A stretch of DNA of 6,129 nt from Deltaproteobacteria bacterium. Lineage in GTDB: Bacteria; Desulfobacterota; Deferrimicrobia; Deferrimicrobiales; Deferrimicrobiaceae. The notes beneath the pieces were generated by a model that searched no databases, was not told the origin of the DNA, and saw nothing but the letters and a program-made list of their open reading frames with translations. Shown here piece by piece: positions 1 to 6,023 of this stretch. The translations under genes were made by a program, and so were the position numbers. Location of the stretch: assembly GCA_021802685.1 (NCBI GenBank), contig JAJZRM010000054.1, positions 1 through 6,129 of the forward strand, written 5' to 3'. Within the stretch, counting starts at the first letter, position 1, and each line of letters begins with the position of its first letter.

Positions 1-1289
1 AAGTCCGAATTCACCAGGATCTTCTTGTGGAATCCCACCGTCGTGCGAACCCCTTCGATCCGGACCTCGTCGAGGGCGCGCCGCATCCGCATGATCGCCT
101 CGTTCCGGTCCTCCCCGTGGACGATCAATTTCCCGAGGAGGGAATCGTACGTCGAGGGAACGACGTATCCCGGGTAGATCGCGGTATCGACCCGGACGCC
201 GAACCCCCCCGGGAAAACGCACGATTGGATCGGCCCGGGGAACGGCAGGAACGTATCCGGATCTTCGGCGTTGATCCGGACCTCGATCGCGTGGCCGCGC
301 TGGACGATATCCGCCTGGTCGTACCGCAGCTTCTTCCCGTCGGCGATCCGGATCTGTTCGCGGATGATGTCGATCCCGGTGATCATCTCCGTGACGGGGT
401 GCTCCACCTGGATCCGGGTGTTCATTTCCAGGAAGTAGAACTCCCCGTCCGGGATGTAGAGGAACTCGATGGTCCCCACGTTGTCGTAATTCACGCCGGC
501 CGCCGCGTCGACCGCCGCCTTCCACAACCGGTTCCGCACCCTCGCCGGCACGGAGGGAGCAGGCGCTTCCTCGATCAGCTTCTGATGCCGGCGCTGCAGG
601 GAGCAGTCTCGGTCCCCCAGGTGGATGACGTTCCCGTGGCGGTCCCCCATCACCTGGACCTCGACGTGCCGCGCATTGTCGAAGTACTTTTCGATGTAAA
701 CGTCCGGAACGCCGAACGCCGAGAGCGCCTCCGTCTGCGCGGTGAGGAAGGCGTTGATGAAGGAGGCCGGGCTGTGGACGATTTTCATCCCGCGTCCCCC
801 GCCGCCGGCGGCCGCCTTCACGATCACCGGGAACCCGAGGTCCTTGGCGATCCGGAGCCCGTCATCCTCCTCCGTGATCGCCTCTTCGCTTCCCGGAACG
901 ACCGGCACCTTGACTTTCTGCACCGCCCGCCGGGCGCCGATCTTGTCGCCCATCAGGCGGATGGCTTCCGAGGACGGGCCGATGAACTTCACGCCGTAAT
1001 TCTGGCAGATCTCCGCGAAGGCCGCGTTTTCCGCGAGGAAACCGTAGCCGGGGTGGACGGAATCCGCATCGGTGATCTCGATGGCGGAGAGGATGGCCGG
1101 GATGTTCAGATAGCTCTCCGCGCTGGGAGGAGGGCCGATGCAGACGGACTGGTCGGCCATCTTCACGTGAAGGGCGTCCCTGTCCGTCGTGGAGAAGACC
1201 GCCACCGTCTTGATCCCCATCTCCCGGCAGGTCCGGATGATCCGGACGGCGATCTCGCCCCGGTTGGCGATGAGAACCTTGTGGATCAT
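1..1289 (-). CDS. accC: Biotin carboxylase subunit of acetyl-CoA carboxylase, 3' end cut by window edge
   Basis: This enzyme uses ATP and bicarbonate to carboxylate the biotin on AccB, the first half-reaction of malonyl-CoA formation for fatty acid synthesis, in the cytoplasm. The frame runs from ATG at 1289 to the window edge, giving 429 residues; the family is usually about 445-450, so roughly 20 C-terminal residues are missing only because the window ends. The N-terminal biotin carboxylase domain begins MIHKVLIANRGEIAVRI. The ATP-grasp domain shows K116 (MGDK), K158 followed by a glycine loop (KAAAGGGGRGM, 158-168), E275, and the catalytic block E288-N290-R292 in EMNTRIQVEHPVTE. R338 lies in EVRINAEDP. 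These positions match E. coli AccC numbering almost exactly. The start is fixed by the conserved N-terminus and by TAAGGGGA four bases upstream. accB ends 9 bases upstream, so the two subunits are probably co-translated. No key residue is missing. A pyruvate carboxylase subunit is the main alternative, but the adjacent accB favours AccC. Confidence 0.96.
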   Translation of the reverse strand, partial: MIHKVLIANRGEIAVRIIRTCREMGIKTVAVFSTTDRDALHVKMADQSVCIGPPPSAESYLNIPAILSAIEITDADSVHPGYGFLAENAAFAEICQNYGVKFIGPSSEAIRLMGDKIGARRAVQKVKVPVVPGSEEAITEEDDGLRIAKDLGFPVIVKAAAGGGGRGMKIVHSPASFINAFLTAQTEALSAFGVPDVYIEKYFDNARHVEVQVMGDRHGNVIHLGDRDCSLQRRHQKLIEEAPAPSVPARVRNRLWKAAVDAAAGVNYDNVGTIEFLYIPDGEFYFLEMNTRIQVEHPVTEMITGIDIIREQIRIADGKKLRYDQADIVQRGHAIEVRINAEDPDTFLPFPGPIQSCVFPGGFGVRVDTAIYPGYVVPSTYDSLLGKLIVHGEDRNEAIMRMRRALDEVRIEGVRTTVGFHKKILVNSD

Positions 1290-1293
1290 GCGG

Positions 1294-1301
1294 TCCCCTT
1301 A
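1294..1301 (-). promoter_or_regulatory. Ribosome binding site of accC, includes accB stop codon
   Basis: Read on the minus strand this is TAAGGGGA, four bases before the accC ATG. The first three bases are the accB stop codon. TAAGG can pair with the usual 3' end of 16S rRNA, so the stop codon is part of the Shine-Dalgarno match. This supports the accC start at 1289. Confidence 0.7.
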
Positions 1302-1757
1302 CTCCGGGAGGATATGGAACAGCGGCTGGCCGTACGCCACCGGCTGGGCGTTCTCCACGAGGATCGCAGCGATCGTCCCGGTGGTGTCGGACTCGATCTG
1401 GTTCATGATCTTCATCGCCTCGATGATGCACAGGACCTGGCCCTTGACCACGCGGCTTCCCACCTCCACGAACGGCGCGGAGTCCGGGGCCGGGGCGCGG
1501 TAGAAGGTCCCCACGATCGGGGAGATGATCTCCTTGTGGGCGGGCACCGCGGCCGCGGCCGCGGGAGCCTTCGCATCGGCCGCCGCGGGGGGCGGGGCGG
1601 GGCCTTGCGCAGGGGCATGCTGGAGCGCCGGGGCGTAGACCACGGGGGGAGCGCCGCGCCGGATCTTGAGCACCGTGTCGCCGCGCCCCAGTTCGAACTC
1701 GCTCACATCGGACCCCTTCAACAGCTCCAGGATCTCGCGGATCTCCTTGAGGTTCAT
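1299..1757 (-). CDS. accB: Biotin carboxyl carrier protein of acetyl-CoA carboxylase
   Basis: AccB carries the covalently bound biotin that is carboxylated by AccC and then handed to the carboxyltransferase AccAD. The 152-residue length is normal for the family. Residues 1-35 form the N-terminal helical segment (MNLKEIREILELLKG) that in known AccB proteins contacts AccC. Residues about 37-72 are a Pro/Ala-rich flexible linker that includes a Pro-Pro-Pro run at 55-57. Residues about 76-152 are the biotinyl domain, with the biotin attachment motif EAMKIMNQ; the modified lysine should be K116. The family signature IVGTFYRAPAPDSAPFVEVG precedes it at 81-100. The gene starts 10 bases after efp and is followed 9 bases later by accC. 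Biotin ligase and the carboxyltransferase genes are not in the window. Confidence 0.96.
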   Translation of the reverse strand: MNLKEIREILELLKGSDVSEFELGRGDTVLKIRRGAPPVVYAPALQHAPAQGPAPPPAAADAKAPAAAAAVPAHKEIISPIVGTFYRAPAPDSAPFVEVGSRVVKGQVLCIIEAMKIMNQIESDTTGTIAAILVENAQPVAYGQPLFHILPE

Positions 1758-1762
1758 GGGAA

Positions 1763-1770
1763 TCCCCTTA
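1763..1770 (-). promoter_or_regulatory. Ribosome binding site of accB, includes efp stop codon
   Basis: On the minus strand this is TAAGGGGA, five bases before the accB ATG at 1757. The TAA is the efp stop codon, as at the accB-accC junction. It supports the chosen accB start and suggests translation of accB is coupled to termination of efp. Confidence 0.7.
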
Positions 1771-2325
1771 TGCCCGCTCGATATATGTACCGGTTCGCGT
1801 ATCCACCTTGATGACGTCCCCTTCGTTGAGGAAGAGCGGCACGAGCACCACCGCGCCGGATTCGAGCTTCGCCGGTTTCGTCGCGCCGCTCACGGTGTCT
1901 CCGCGGACGCCGGGCTCGGTCTCCACGATCTTCAGGTCGATGAAGAACGGGATGTCGATGCCGATGGGCTCGCCCTTGTAGAAGAGAATCTTCACGGGAA
2001 GGTTCTCGATGAGATAGTTCCCCGCCTCCTCCACGTGGTCCTGGTCGAGATAGATCTGTTCGTACGACCGGGTGTCCATGAAGTGGTACTGGTTCTCCAT
2101 CCTGTACATGAACTGCATGTCCCGTTCTTCCAGGTCGGGTTTTTCCAACTTGTCGCCGCTCCGGAAGGTGTGCTCCAGGACCGCCCCGGTCTTCAGGTTT
2201 TTCAGCTTCGTCCGGACGAAGGCGCCGCCTTTGCCCGGTTTCACGTGCTGGAAGTAGACGATGACGTACGGGCCCCCCTCGAATTCGACCTTCAGCCCGT
2301 TTCGGAAATCCGACGTGGTGTACAT
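1768..2325 (-). CDS. efp: Translation elongation factor P
   Basis: EF-P binds near the ribosomal E site and promotes peptide bond formation when ribosomes stall on consecutive prolines. The protein has 185 residues, normal for the family. Three domains can be followed: an N-terminal KOW-like domain (about 1-62, starting MYTTSDFRNGLKVEFEGGPY), a central OB domain (about 65-126), and a C-terminal OB domain (about 127-185) with the signature GAVVLVPLFLNEGDVIKVDT. The tip of domain I reads VKPGKGGAF, with K32 at the site of E. coli K34. It is therefore a lysine-type EF-P, which elsewhere is modified by beta-lysylation or other chemistry, rather than the arginine (rhamnosylated) type. No modification enzyme gene is in the window. 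The ATG lies 16 bases after the peptidase stop. The gene sits between pepQ and accB, an order seen in several bacterial groups. Confidence 0.97.
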   Translation of the reverse strand: MYTTSDFRNGLKVEFEGGPYVIVYFQHVKPGKGGAFVRTKLKNLKTGAVLEHTFRSGDKLEKPDLEERDMQFMYRMENQYHFMDTRSYEQIYLDQDHVEEAGNYLIENLPVKILFYKGEPIGIDIPFFIDLKIVETEPGVRGDTVSGATKPAKLESGAVVLVPLFLNEGDVIKVDTRTGTYIERA

Positions 2326-2336
2326 CCTGTTTCGCG

Positions 2337-2344
2337 CCCCCTCA
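2337..2344 (-). promoter_or_regulatory. Probable ribosome binding site of efp, includes pepQ stop codon
   Basis: The minus strand reads TGAGGGGG, where TGA is the stop of the Xaa-Pro peptidase gene. GAGGGGG is the only purine-rich Shine-Dalgarno-like block before the efp ATG. Its spacing of 11 bases is longer than usual, so this assignment is less sure than those at accB and accC. Confidence 0.5.
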
Positions 2345-3415
2345 GATCAATGGTGTGGCCGTCTTGGGGAGAAACGTGATCCGTTCGCACCCCGCGCCGG
2401 CGACCCGCGCCGTGTCCTCGAGCCGGACGCCCCCGATGCCGGGGAGGTACACGCCAGGTTCGACCGTGACCACCATCCCCTCCTCGATCCGGTCCTTGGA
2501 TCGCGGAGAGAGGGAGGGACGCTCGTGGATATCCAGGCCAACCCCGTGTCCGGTCGAATGAACAAAATACTTCAAATATCCCGACCGGTCCAGCGATTCC
2601 CGCACGCGGGCGTCCACCTCCCGGCACGCGATTCCCGGCCGCAGGGCCGACAGTCCGATTTCCTGCGCCCGGCGCACCGCGTCGAACGCCTTTCCGACCT
2701 GCCGGCGGGGGCGTCTCGGCAGGATCGTCACCGTCTCGTCGGAACAGTAGCCGTTTTTCCGCGCGACGAACTCGATGACCAGCGGCCCGTCCTCCCCGAT
2801 CCGGTTCGAAGTAGGGGAAGCGTGCGGCATGGCGGACCGCGCCGCGTCCGCGACGATGGGCGGAAAGGAGGGGCCTTCCGCGCCGCGGCGTTTCATCTCC
2901 CGTTCCAGGTCCGCCGCCACGTCCTGCTCGGTTCGCCCGGAGACGCGGGCCGATAGGATGGAGAGAAGGGAGGACGCCGCCGCCGCAGCAGCAGCCTCCA
3001 TCAGGAGGATCTCCCCCGGCTCTTTCCTCATCCGCAGCGGCTCGACCAGGTCTCCCCCCGAGACCCAACGGTCCGCGATTCCGCGCGAAAATTTCCGGAA
3101 GGCTTCCAGGGTCAGGTGTCCGGATTCGAACCCGATCCGCCGGGCCCGCATCGCGCGGAGCCGGCGCGGGACCTCCGCCCACTTCCCGGAGGTGACGATG
3201 ACCTCCGCCCCCCGGACCTGCTCGCGGGCCTGCACGTCGTACCTCCCGTCGGTGAGAAGGAACGCGCCTCCCGCCGAAACGAGCAGGGTCGCCTCGCTCC
3301 CGGTGAAACCGGTCAGGTACCGGATGTTCGAGAGGCGAACGCTGAGGTAGGCGTCGAGGCGGCGTCTCCGCAGGACCGCATGGAGGCGCTCGAGCCGCTC
3401 TTTATCGGCGGGCAC
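2342..3415 (-). CDS. pepQ: Xaa-Pro peptidase, M24B metallopeptidase family
   Basis: This is a cytoplasmic metallopeptidase of the creatinase fold, expected to hydrolyse Xaa-Pro bonds in dipeptides or at peptide N-termini. With the GTG start at 3415 it has 357 residues, typical for the group. Residues about 5-125 are a creatinase-type N-terminal domain (NIRYLTGFTGSEATLLVS). Residues about 130-350 are the M24 catalytic domain. Visible active-site positions are H198 (PHASPT), D226 (GYCSDET), H290 (HSTGHGVGLDIHE), H297, E319 (VEPGVY) and E333 (RLED). The position of the first metal-binding Asp, eleven residues before D226, is E215 instead. A run of seven alanines falls in the linker helix at 141-147. 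I prefer GTG 3415 over an ATG at 3460 because GGAGGAG lies seven bases before it and the family N-terminus begins there; this leaves a 14-base overlap with aroQ. Aminopeptidase versus dipeptidase specificity cannot be settled from sequence. Confidence 0.9.
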   Translation of the reverse strand: MPADKERLERLHAVLRRRRLDAYLSVRLSNIRYLTGFTGSEATLLVSAGGAFLLTDGRYDVQAREQVRGAEVIVTSGKWAEVPRRLRAMRARRIGFESGHLTLEAFRKFSRGIADRWVSGGDLVEPLRMRKEPGEILLMEAAAAAAASSLLSILSARVSGRTEQDVAADLEREMKRRGAEGPSFPPIVADAARSAMPHASPTSNRIGEDGPLVIEFVARKNGYCSDETVTILPRRPRRQVGKAFDAVRRAQEIGLSALRPGIACREVDARVRESLDRSGYLKYFVHSTGHGVGLDIHERPSLSPRSKDRIEEGMVVTVEPGVYLPGIGGVRLEDTARVAGAGCERITFLPKTATPLI

Positions 3416-3872
3416 GAGGTTTCTCCTCCCGCAGGATGTGCAGGAGGGCCTGGAGGGCAAGGACGTAGCCGTATCCGCCGATGCCGCAGATCCGGCCCAT
3501 GACGACGTCCTCCACGAGGGATACCTTTCGGAAATCCTCCCGTTTCGCCGGATTGGACAGATGGACTTCGATGGCGGGCAAACCGGAAAAAAGCAGGGCG
3601 TCGCGGATGGAAACGCTGGTGTGGGTGTACCCCGCCGGGTTGATCACGATCCCGTCGGCGCCGCGCCGTGCCTCCTGGAGCTTCTCGACGATTTCCCCTT
3701 CGTGGTTCGACTGGAAGAACGCGACCGCCGCGCCCTCCCGCCGGGCGACCCCGGAAACGGTTTTGCGGATGTCCGCCAGGGTCTGGGCGCCGTATACGGA
3801 GGGCTCCCTCTCCCCCAGGACGTTCAGGTTGGGGCCGTCGACGAACAGGATCCGGCGCTTCGATTCCTTCAT
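3402..3872 (-). CDS. aroQ: Type II 3-dehydroquinate dehydratase
   Basis: AroQ removes water from 3-dehydroquinate to give 3-dehydroshikimate, the third step of the shikimate pathway; type II enzymes form dodecamers of small flavodoxin-like subunits. The 156-residue length fits. Active-site residues correspond to the Mycobacterium tuberculosis enzyme with a constant offset of three: N15 (GPNLN), loop R22, catalytic Y27 (EREPSVYG), N78 (INPAGYTHTS), H84, E102 and H104 (EVHLSNP), R111 and R115 (KREDFR). The motif FFQSNHEGE is at 52-60. The start at 3872 is chosen because it overlaps the roadblock stop as ATGA (4 bases) and begins right at the family N-terminus. The same frame is open back to 4133, but that extension lies over the roadblock gene. 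AroB, the enzyme of the preceding step, is two positions upstream. The stop lies 14 bases inside the start of pepQ. Confidence 0.97.
   Translation of the reverse strand: MKESKRRILFVDGPNLNVLGEREPSVYGAQTLADIRKTVSGVARREGAAVAFFQSNHEGEIVEKLQEARRGADGIVINPAGYTHTSVSIRDALLFSGLPAIEVHLSNPAKREDFRKVSLVEDVVMGRICGIGGYGYVLALQALLHILREEKPRARR
3423..3429 (-). promoter_or_regulatory. Ribosome binding site deciding the GTG start of pepQ
   Basis: The minus strand reads GGAGGAG, seven bases before the GTG at 3415. It lies inside the last codons of aroQ. The upstream ATG at 3460 would lengthen the protein with a Cys/Arg-rich stretch not expected in the family, so this site decides the start. Confidence 0.8.
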
Positions 3873-4228
3873 AATATTTCCCGGGCTCTGCGGGCCGCCT
3901 GGCGCAGGAGGAACCGGCATTTCCCGGGAACGACCCCCGTGGAGGTCACGACGGTGAGCAGGTAATCGGCGGTGACCCGCTGGATGAAGACGCGTCCGCG
4001 TTCCCCCGAGAGGCAGACTTCCTGCCCCTCGCCCAAGCCGTTCTCCGAGGCGATCCGTTCGGCCTCCCGGAAGAACTGGGCGGCCTCCGCGCATAAGGCG
4101 GACAGGTCCTGCCGATCCTCCGGAGCATGCCATTCGTCCACCGTCAGGCCGTCCGCGCCCACGATCGCGCCCGAAGTCACGCCCGGATCCTTCCTGTGCA
4201 TCTCCTCAATGATATCGCGAAAGGTCAT
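3869..4228 (-). CDS. Roadblock/LC7-like small protein
   Basis: This 119-residue protein looks like a roadblock/LC7 domain, a profilin-like alpha-beta fold that dimerises and in bacteria often partners small Ras-like GTPases (for example MglB with MglA). Supporting features are the opening helix FRDIIEEMHRKDPGV, the strand-turn SGAIVGADGLTVDEW (19-33) resembling the family pattern 'G-a-h-l-v-s-x-D-G', a central helix (about 41-63, ALCAEAAQFFREAERIA), then GEGQEVCLSGERGRVFIQRV (66-85), and a final helix (about 102-118). No signal peptide or membrane segment is visible. The ATG at 4228 has AAGGAG seven bases upstream and overlaps the end of the aroB-TPR frame by 23 bases; the stop overlaps aroQ by 4 bases. 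No GTPase gene is in the window. Its role in this operon is unknown; a scaffold or regulator with the TPR tail encoded just upstream is only a guess. The family call rests on sequence pattern alone. Confidence 0.75.
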   Translation of the reverse strand: MTFRDIIEEMHRKDPGVTSGAIVGADGLTVDEWHAPEDRQDLSALCAEAAQFFREAERIASENGLGEGQEVCLSGERGRVFIQRVTADYLLTVVTSTGVVPGKCRFLLRQAARRAREIL

Positions 4229-6023
4229 ACCCGTACTCCTTCGCCGTCAGGTCGAGGAACGCCCCCAGCGCCGATTCCACGGGGTCCTCCCCGCCGTGCG
4301 CCGCCATCCAGGCCAGCGCGCGTTCGTTGCGCGGATCTTCCTTCAGGATCTGCAGCACGATCTTCCGCGCGATCGCCCTCTCCCCCTGGGCCCAGTACAC
4401 GTCGGCAAGGGTAACCGTCCAGACGACGGGAGCCGTAGGGAGTTCTCGATCGGTTCCCTTCGAATCGGGCGCCGGAGATCGGGGCGCATCGGTCTTCGCC
4501 GCGGCCGGTTCGGGCGCCGGCGGGATTTCTTTTTCCCCTTCCCGCGGGGAGGCGCCCTCCGCCGGGCGGATTTCGTACGCCTCCTCGCCAAGGAGCACGA
4601 GGTTTTCGAGGGGGAGCATCGCGGGGGAGCTTTCCGAATCGGGCGGCTCGGGATGCCGTTTCCCCAGTTCCGCCGCAACGCGCTGCGCCGCCGGGTCCGA
4701 AGGGTTCCGTTCGAGGACCTCCTGGATCGCCTCCCAGGCGGCGGCAACGTTTCCGGACCTCCGGTACGCGTCGGCCAGGAGCGTGACCGCCCGGTCGTCC
4801 CTCGGGTTGGCCGCCACGCGCCGTTCGAGGGACTGCACGGTTTCCGAAATCGTCCCGGTGCCGGCGTACGGCATCGCCGCGGGAGATTCCGCCCCGGCGG
4901 CAGGCGGGCACGCCTCCTTCCCCGCTGCGCGCTCGCGGATCTCCGCGCGGATTGCGGGAAGTTCCCGCCGGATCTCCGCGATGGGGGTCCGCCGGATCTC
5001 GCACCGGCCCGGCAGGACGATCAACGGGAGATCGACACCCGACACGACGCGCTTCTTGTCCATCCCGATGGCCTCCGCGATCGAGGTCAGGGGCATTCCC
5101 GGGGCGTCCAGGTCGTATCCCATTCCAAGCAGGAGGGAAACGACCCCGGCCGCCGTCTCTTCTCCGGTGATTCCCATGCGTCGTCCCAGAATCGCCTCCC
5201 AGGCAAGTCCCATCGCGACGGCCTCCCCGTGGAGAAGCCGGCCGTACCCGCACGCCTGTTCCATCGCGTGGCCGATGGTATGGCCCAGGTTCAGGATCTT
5301 CCGGAGGGAGGATTCCCGTTCGTCCTTCTCCACGACGGAAGCCTTGAACGAAACGGCCCGCCGGATGAGCCACCGCCAGTCGTTCCCGGAAAACGATTTC
5401 CAGCGGCTCCCCCGGTCGACGAGCCGGTCCCACATCTCCGCATCCCCCGCCAGCGCGCTCTTGACGATCTCGGCAAGCCCGGCGCGGAGGTTCCGCTCGT
5501 CCAGAGTGAGCAGGAAGGTGTCGTCGATGAACACGGCGCGCGGCTGATGGAACGCGCCGACGAGGTTCTTCCCCTCCGGCAGGTTGAACCCCGTCTTCCC
5601 CCCGACGCTGCTGTCCACCTGGGAGAGGAGCGTCGTGGGAACCTGCACGCAGGAGATGCCGCGCAGGAACGTGGCGGCGGCGAATCCCGCAAGGTCGCCG
5701 ACCACGCCTCCTCCGAAGGCCACCACGAGGGAATCCCTGCCGGCGTTTCCCCGGGCGAGGAACTCGTAGATCCGGGCGACCGTGTCGAAATTCTTGTGCT
5801 CCTCCCCCGGAGGAAGAACCAGCACGTCGTGCGGGATCCCCGCGAGCCAGCGGCGGATATCGTCGCCGTAGATGGCGGCCACGTTGCGGTCCGTCACCAC
5901 GTGAACCGATCCGCCCGGGTAGAATCGGCAGATCCACTCCTGGAAGGTCGGACGGATGTCCCGGTCGAAGAAGATGTCGTACGTCCGGTCGCCCAGGGAA
6001 ACCGTCCGCGTTTCGAAGGTCAA
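4206..6023 (-). CDS. aroB: 3-dehydroquinate synthase fused to a C-terminal TPR region
   Basis: AroB converts DAHP to 3-dehydroquinate using NAD+ and a divalent metal, the second step of the shikimate pathway. The 605-residue product is much longer than the usual 350-370. Residues 1 to about 362 are a complete AroB: the NAD-binding loop GGGVVGD (104-110), D137 and K143 in QVDSSVGGKTG, and metal ligands E185 (LAEIVKSA), H248 (NLGHTIGHA) and H265 (LLHGEAVA). Residues about 363-395 are an Ala/Pro-rich linker. Residues 410-443 and 533-566 each fit a TPR unit, with L, A, Y, A and P at consensus positions 7, 8, 11, 20 and 32. They are separated by a Pro/Glu-rich, probably disordered stretch (about 458-530). 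The start is TTG at 6023, overlapping the aroK stop as TTGA, with GGGAGGG nine bases upstream; the N-terminus matches AroB. In related bacteria I recall the TPR protein as a separate gene, so this is either a genuine fusion or the result of a sequence error that removed a stop. Confidence 0.92.
   Translation of the reverse strand: MTFETRTVSLGDRTYDIFFDRDIRPTFQEWICRFYPGGSVHVVTDRNVAAIYGDDIRRWLAGIPHDVLVLPPGEEHKNFDTVARIYEFLARGNAGRDSLVVAFGGGVVGDLAGFAAATFLRGISCVQVPTTLLSQVDSSVGGKTGFNLPEGKNLVGAFHQPRAVFIDDTFLLTLDERNLRAGLAEIVKSALAGDAEMWDRLVDRGSRWKSFSGNDWRWLIRRAVSFKASVVEKDERESSLRKILNLGHTIGHAMEQACGYGRLLHGEAVAMGLAWEAILGRRMGITGEETAAGVVSLLLGMGYDLDAPGMPLTSIAEAIGMDKKRVVSGVDLPLIVLPGRCEIRRTPIAEIRRELPAIRAEIRERAAGKEACPPAAGAESPAAMPYAGTGTISETVQSLERRVAANPRDDRAVTLLADAYRRSGNVAAAWEAIQEVLERNPSDPAAQRVAAELGKRHPEPPDSESSPAMLPLENLVLLGEEAYEIRPAEGASPREGEKEIPPAPEPAAAKTDAPRSPAPDSKGTDRELPTAPVVWTVTLADVYWAQGERAIARKIVLQILKEDPRNERALAWMAAHGGEDPVESALGAFLDLTAKEYGYDLSRYH
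4236..4241 (-). promoter_or_regulatory. Ribosome binding site of the roadblock gene
   Basis: The minus strand reads AAGGAG, seven bases before the ATG at 4228, all within the coding sequence of the aroB-TPR gene. This strong match supports the 23-base overlap as real. Confidence 0.8.

Noticed and set aside
1758..1767. Short inverted pattern GGGATTCCC before accB as a possible hairpin or operator
   Set aside because: The arms are three or four bases with almost no loop, so no stable hairpin can form. The ribosome binding site explains the G run.
27..1811. Long open frame of 594 codons on the plus strand
   Set aside because: It lies opposite accC, accB and the end of efp, all well supported by catalytic residues. 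Its product is rich in Arg, Asp, Pro and Gly with no recognisable domain, as expected for the antisense of GC-rich codons.
2976..2996. Tandem alanine codons (GCT then GCG) giving seven Ala in the peptidase
   Set aside because: It is a short, in-frame run in a helix that links the two domains. Such runs are common in GC-rich genomes and no repeat function is indicated.
3416..3460. Upstream ATG start for pepQ at 3460
   Set aside because: It would add 15 residues rich in Cys, Ser and Arg and a 59-base overlap with aroQ. The GTG at 3415 has a clear GGAGGAG seven bases upstream.
3873..4133. N-terminal extension of the aroQ frame up to an ATG at 4133
   Set aside because: The added 87 residues are low-complexity Gly/Arg sequence lying over the roadblock gene in another frame. 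The family N-terminus begins at 3872, with an ATGA overlap.
4872..4874. Internal ATG as the start of a separate TPR gene
   Set aside because: The nearest G-rich stretch is about 13 bases away and poorly placed, and there is no stop between AroB and this codon. It is kept only as an alternative within the fusion finding.
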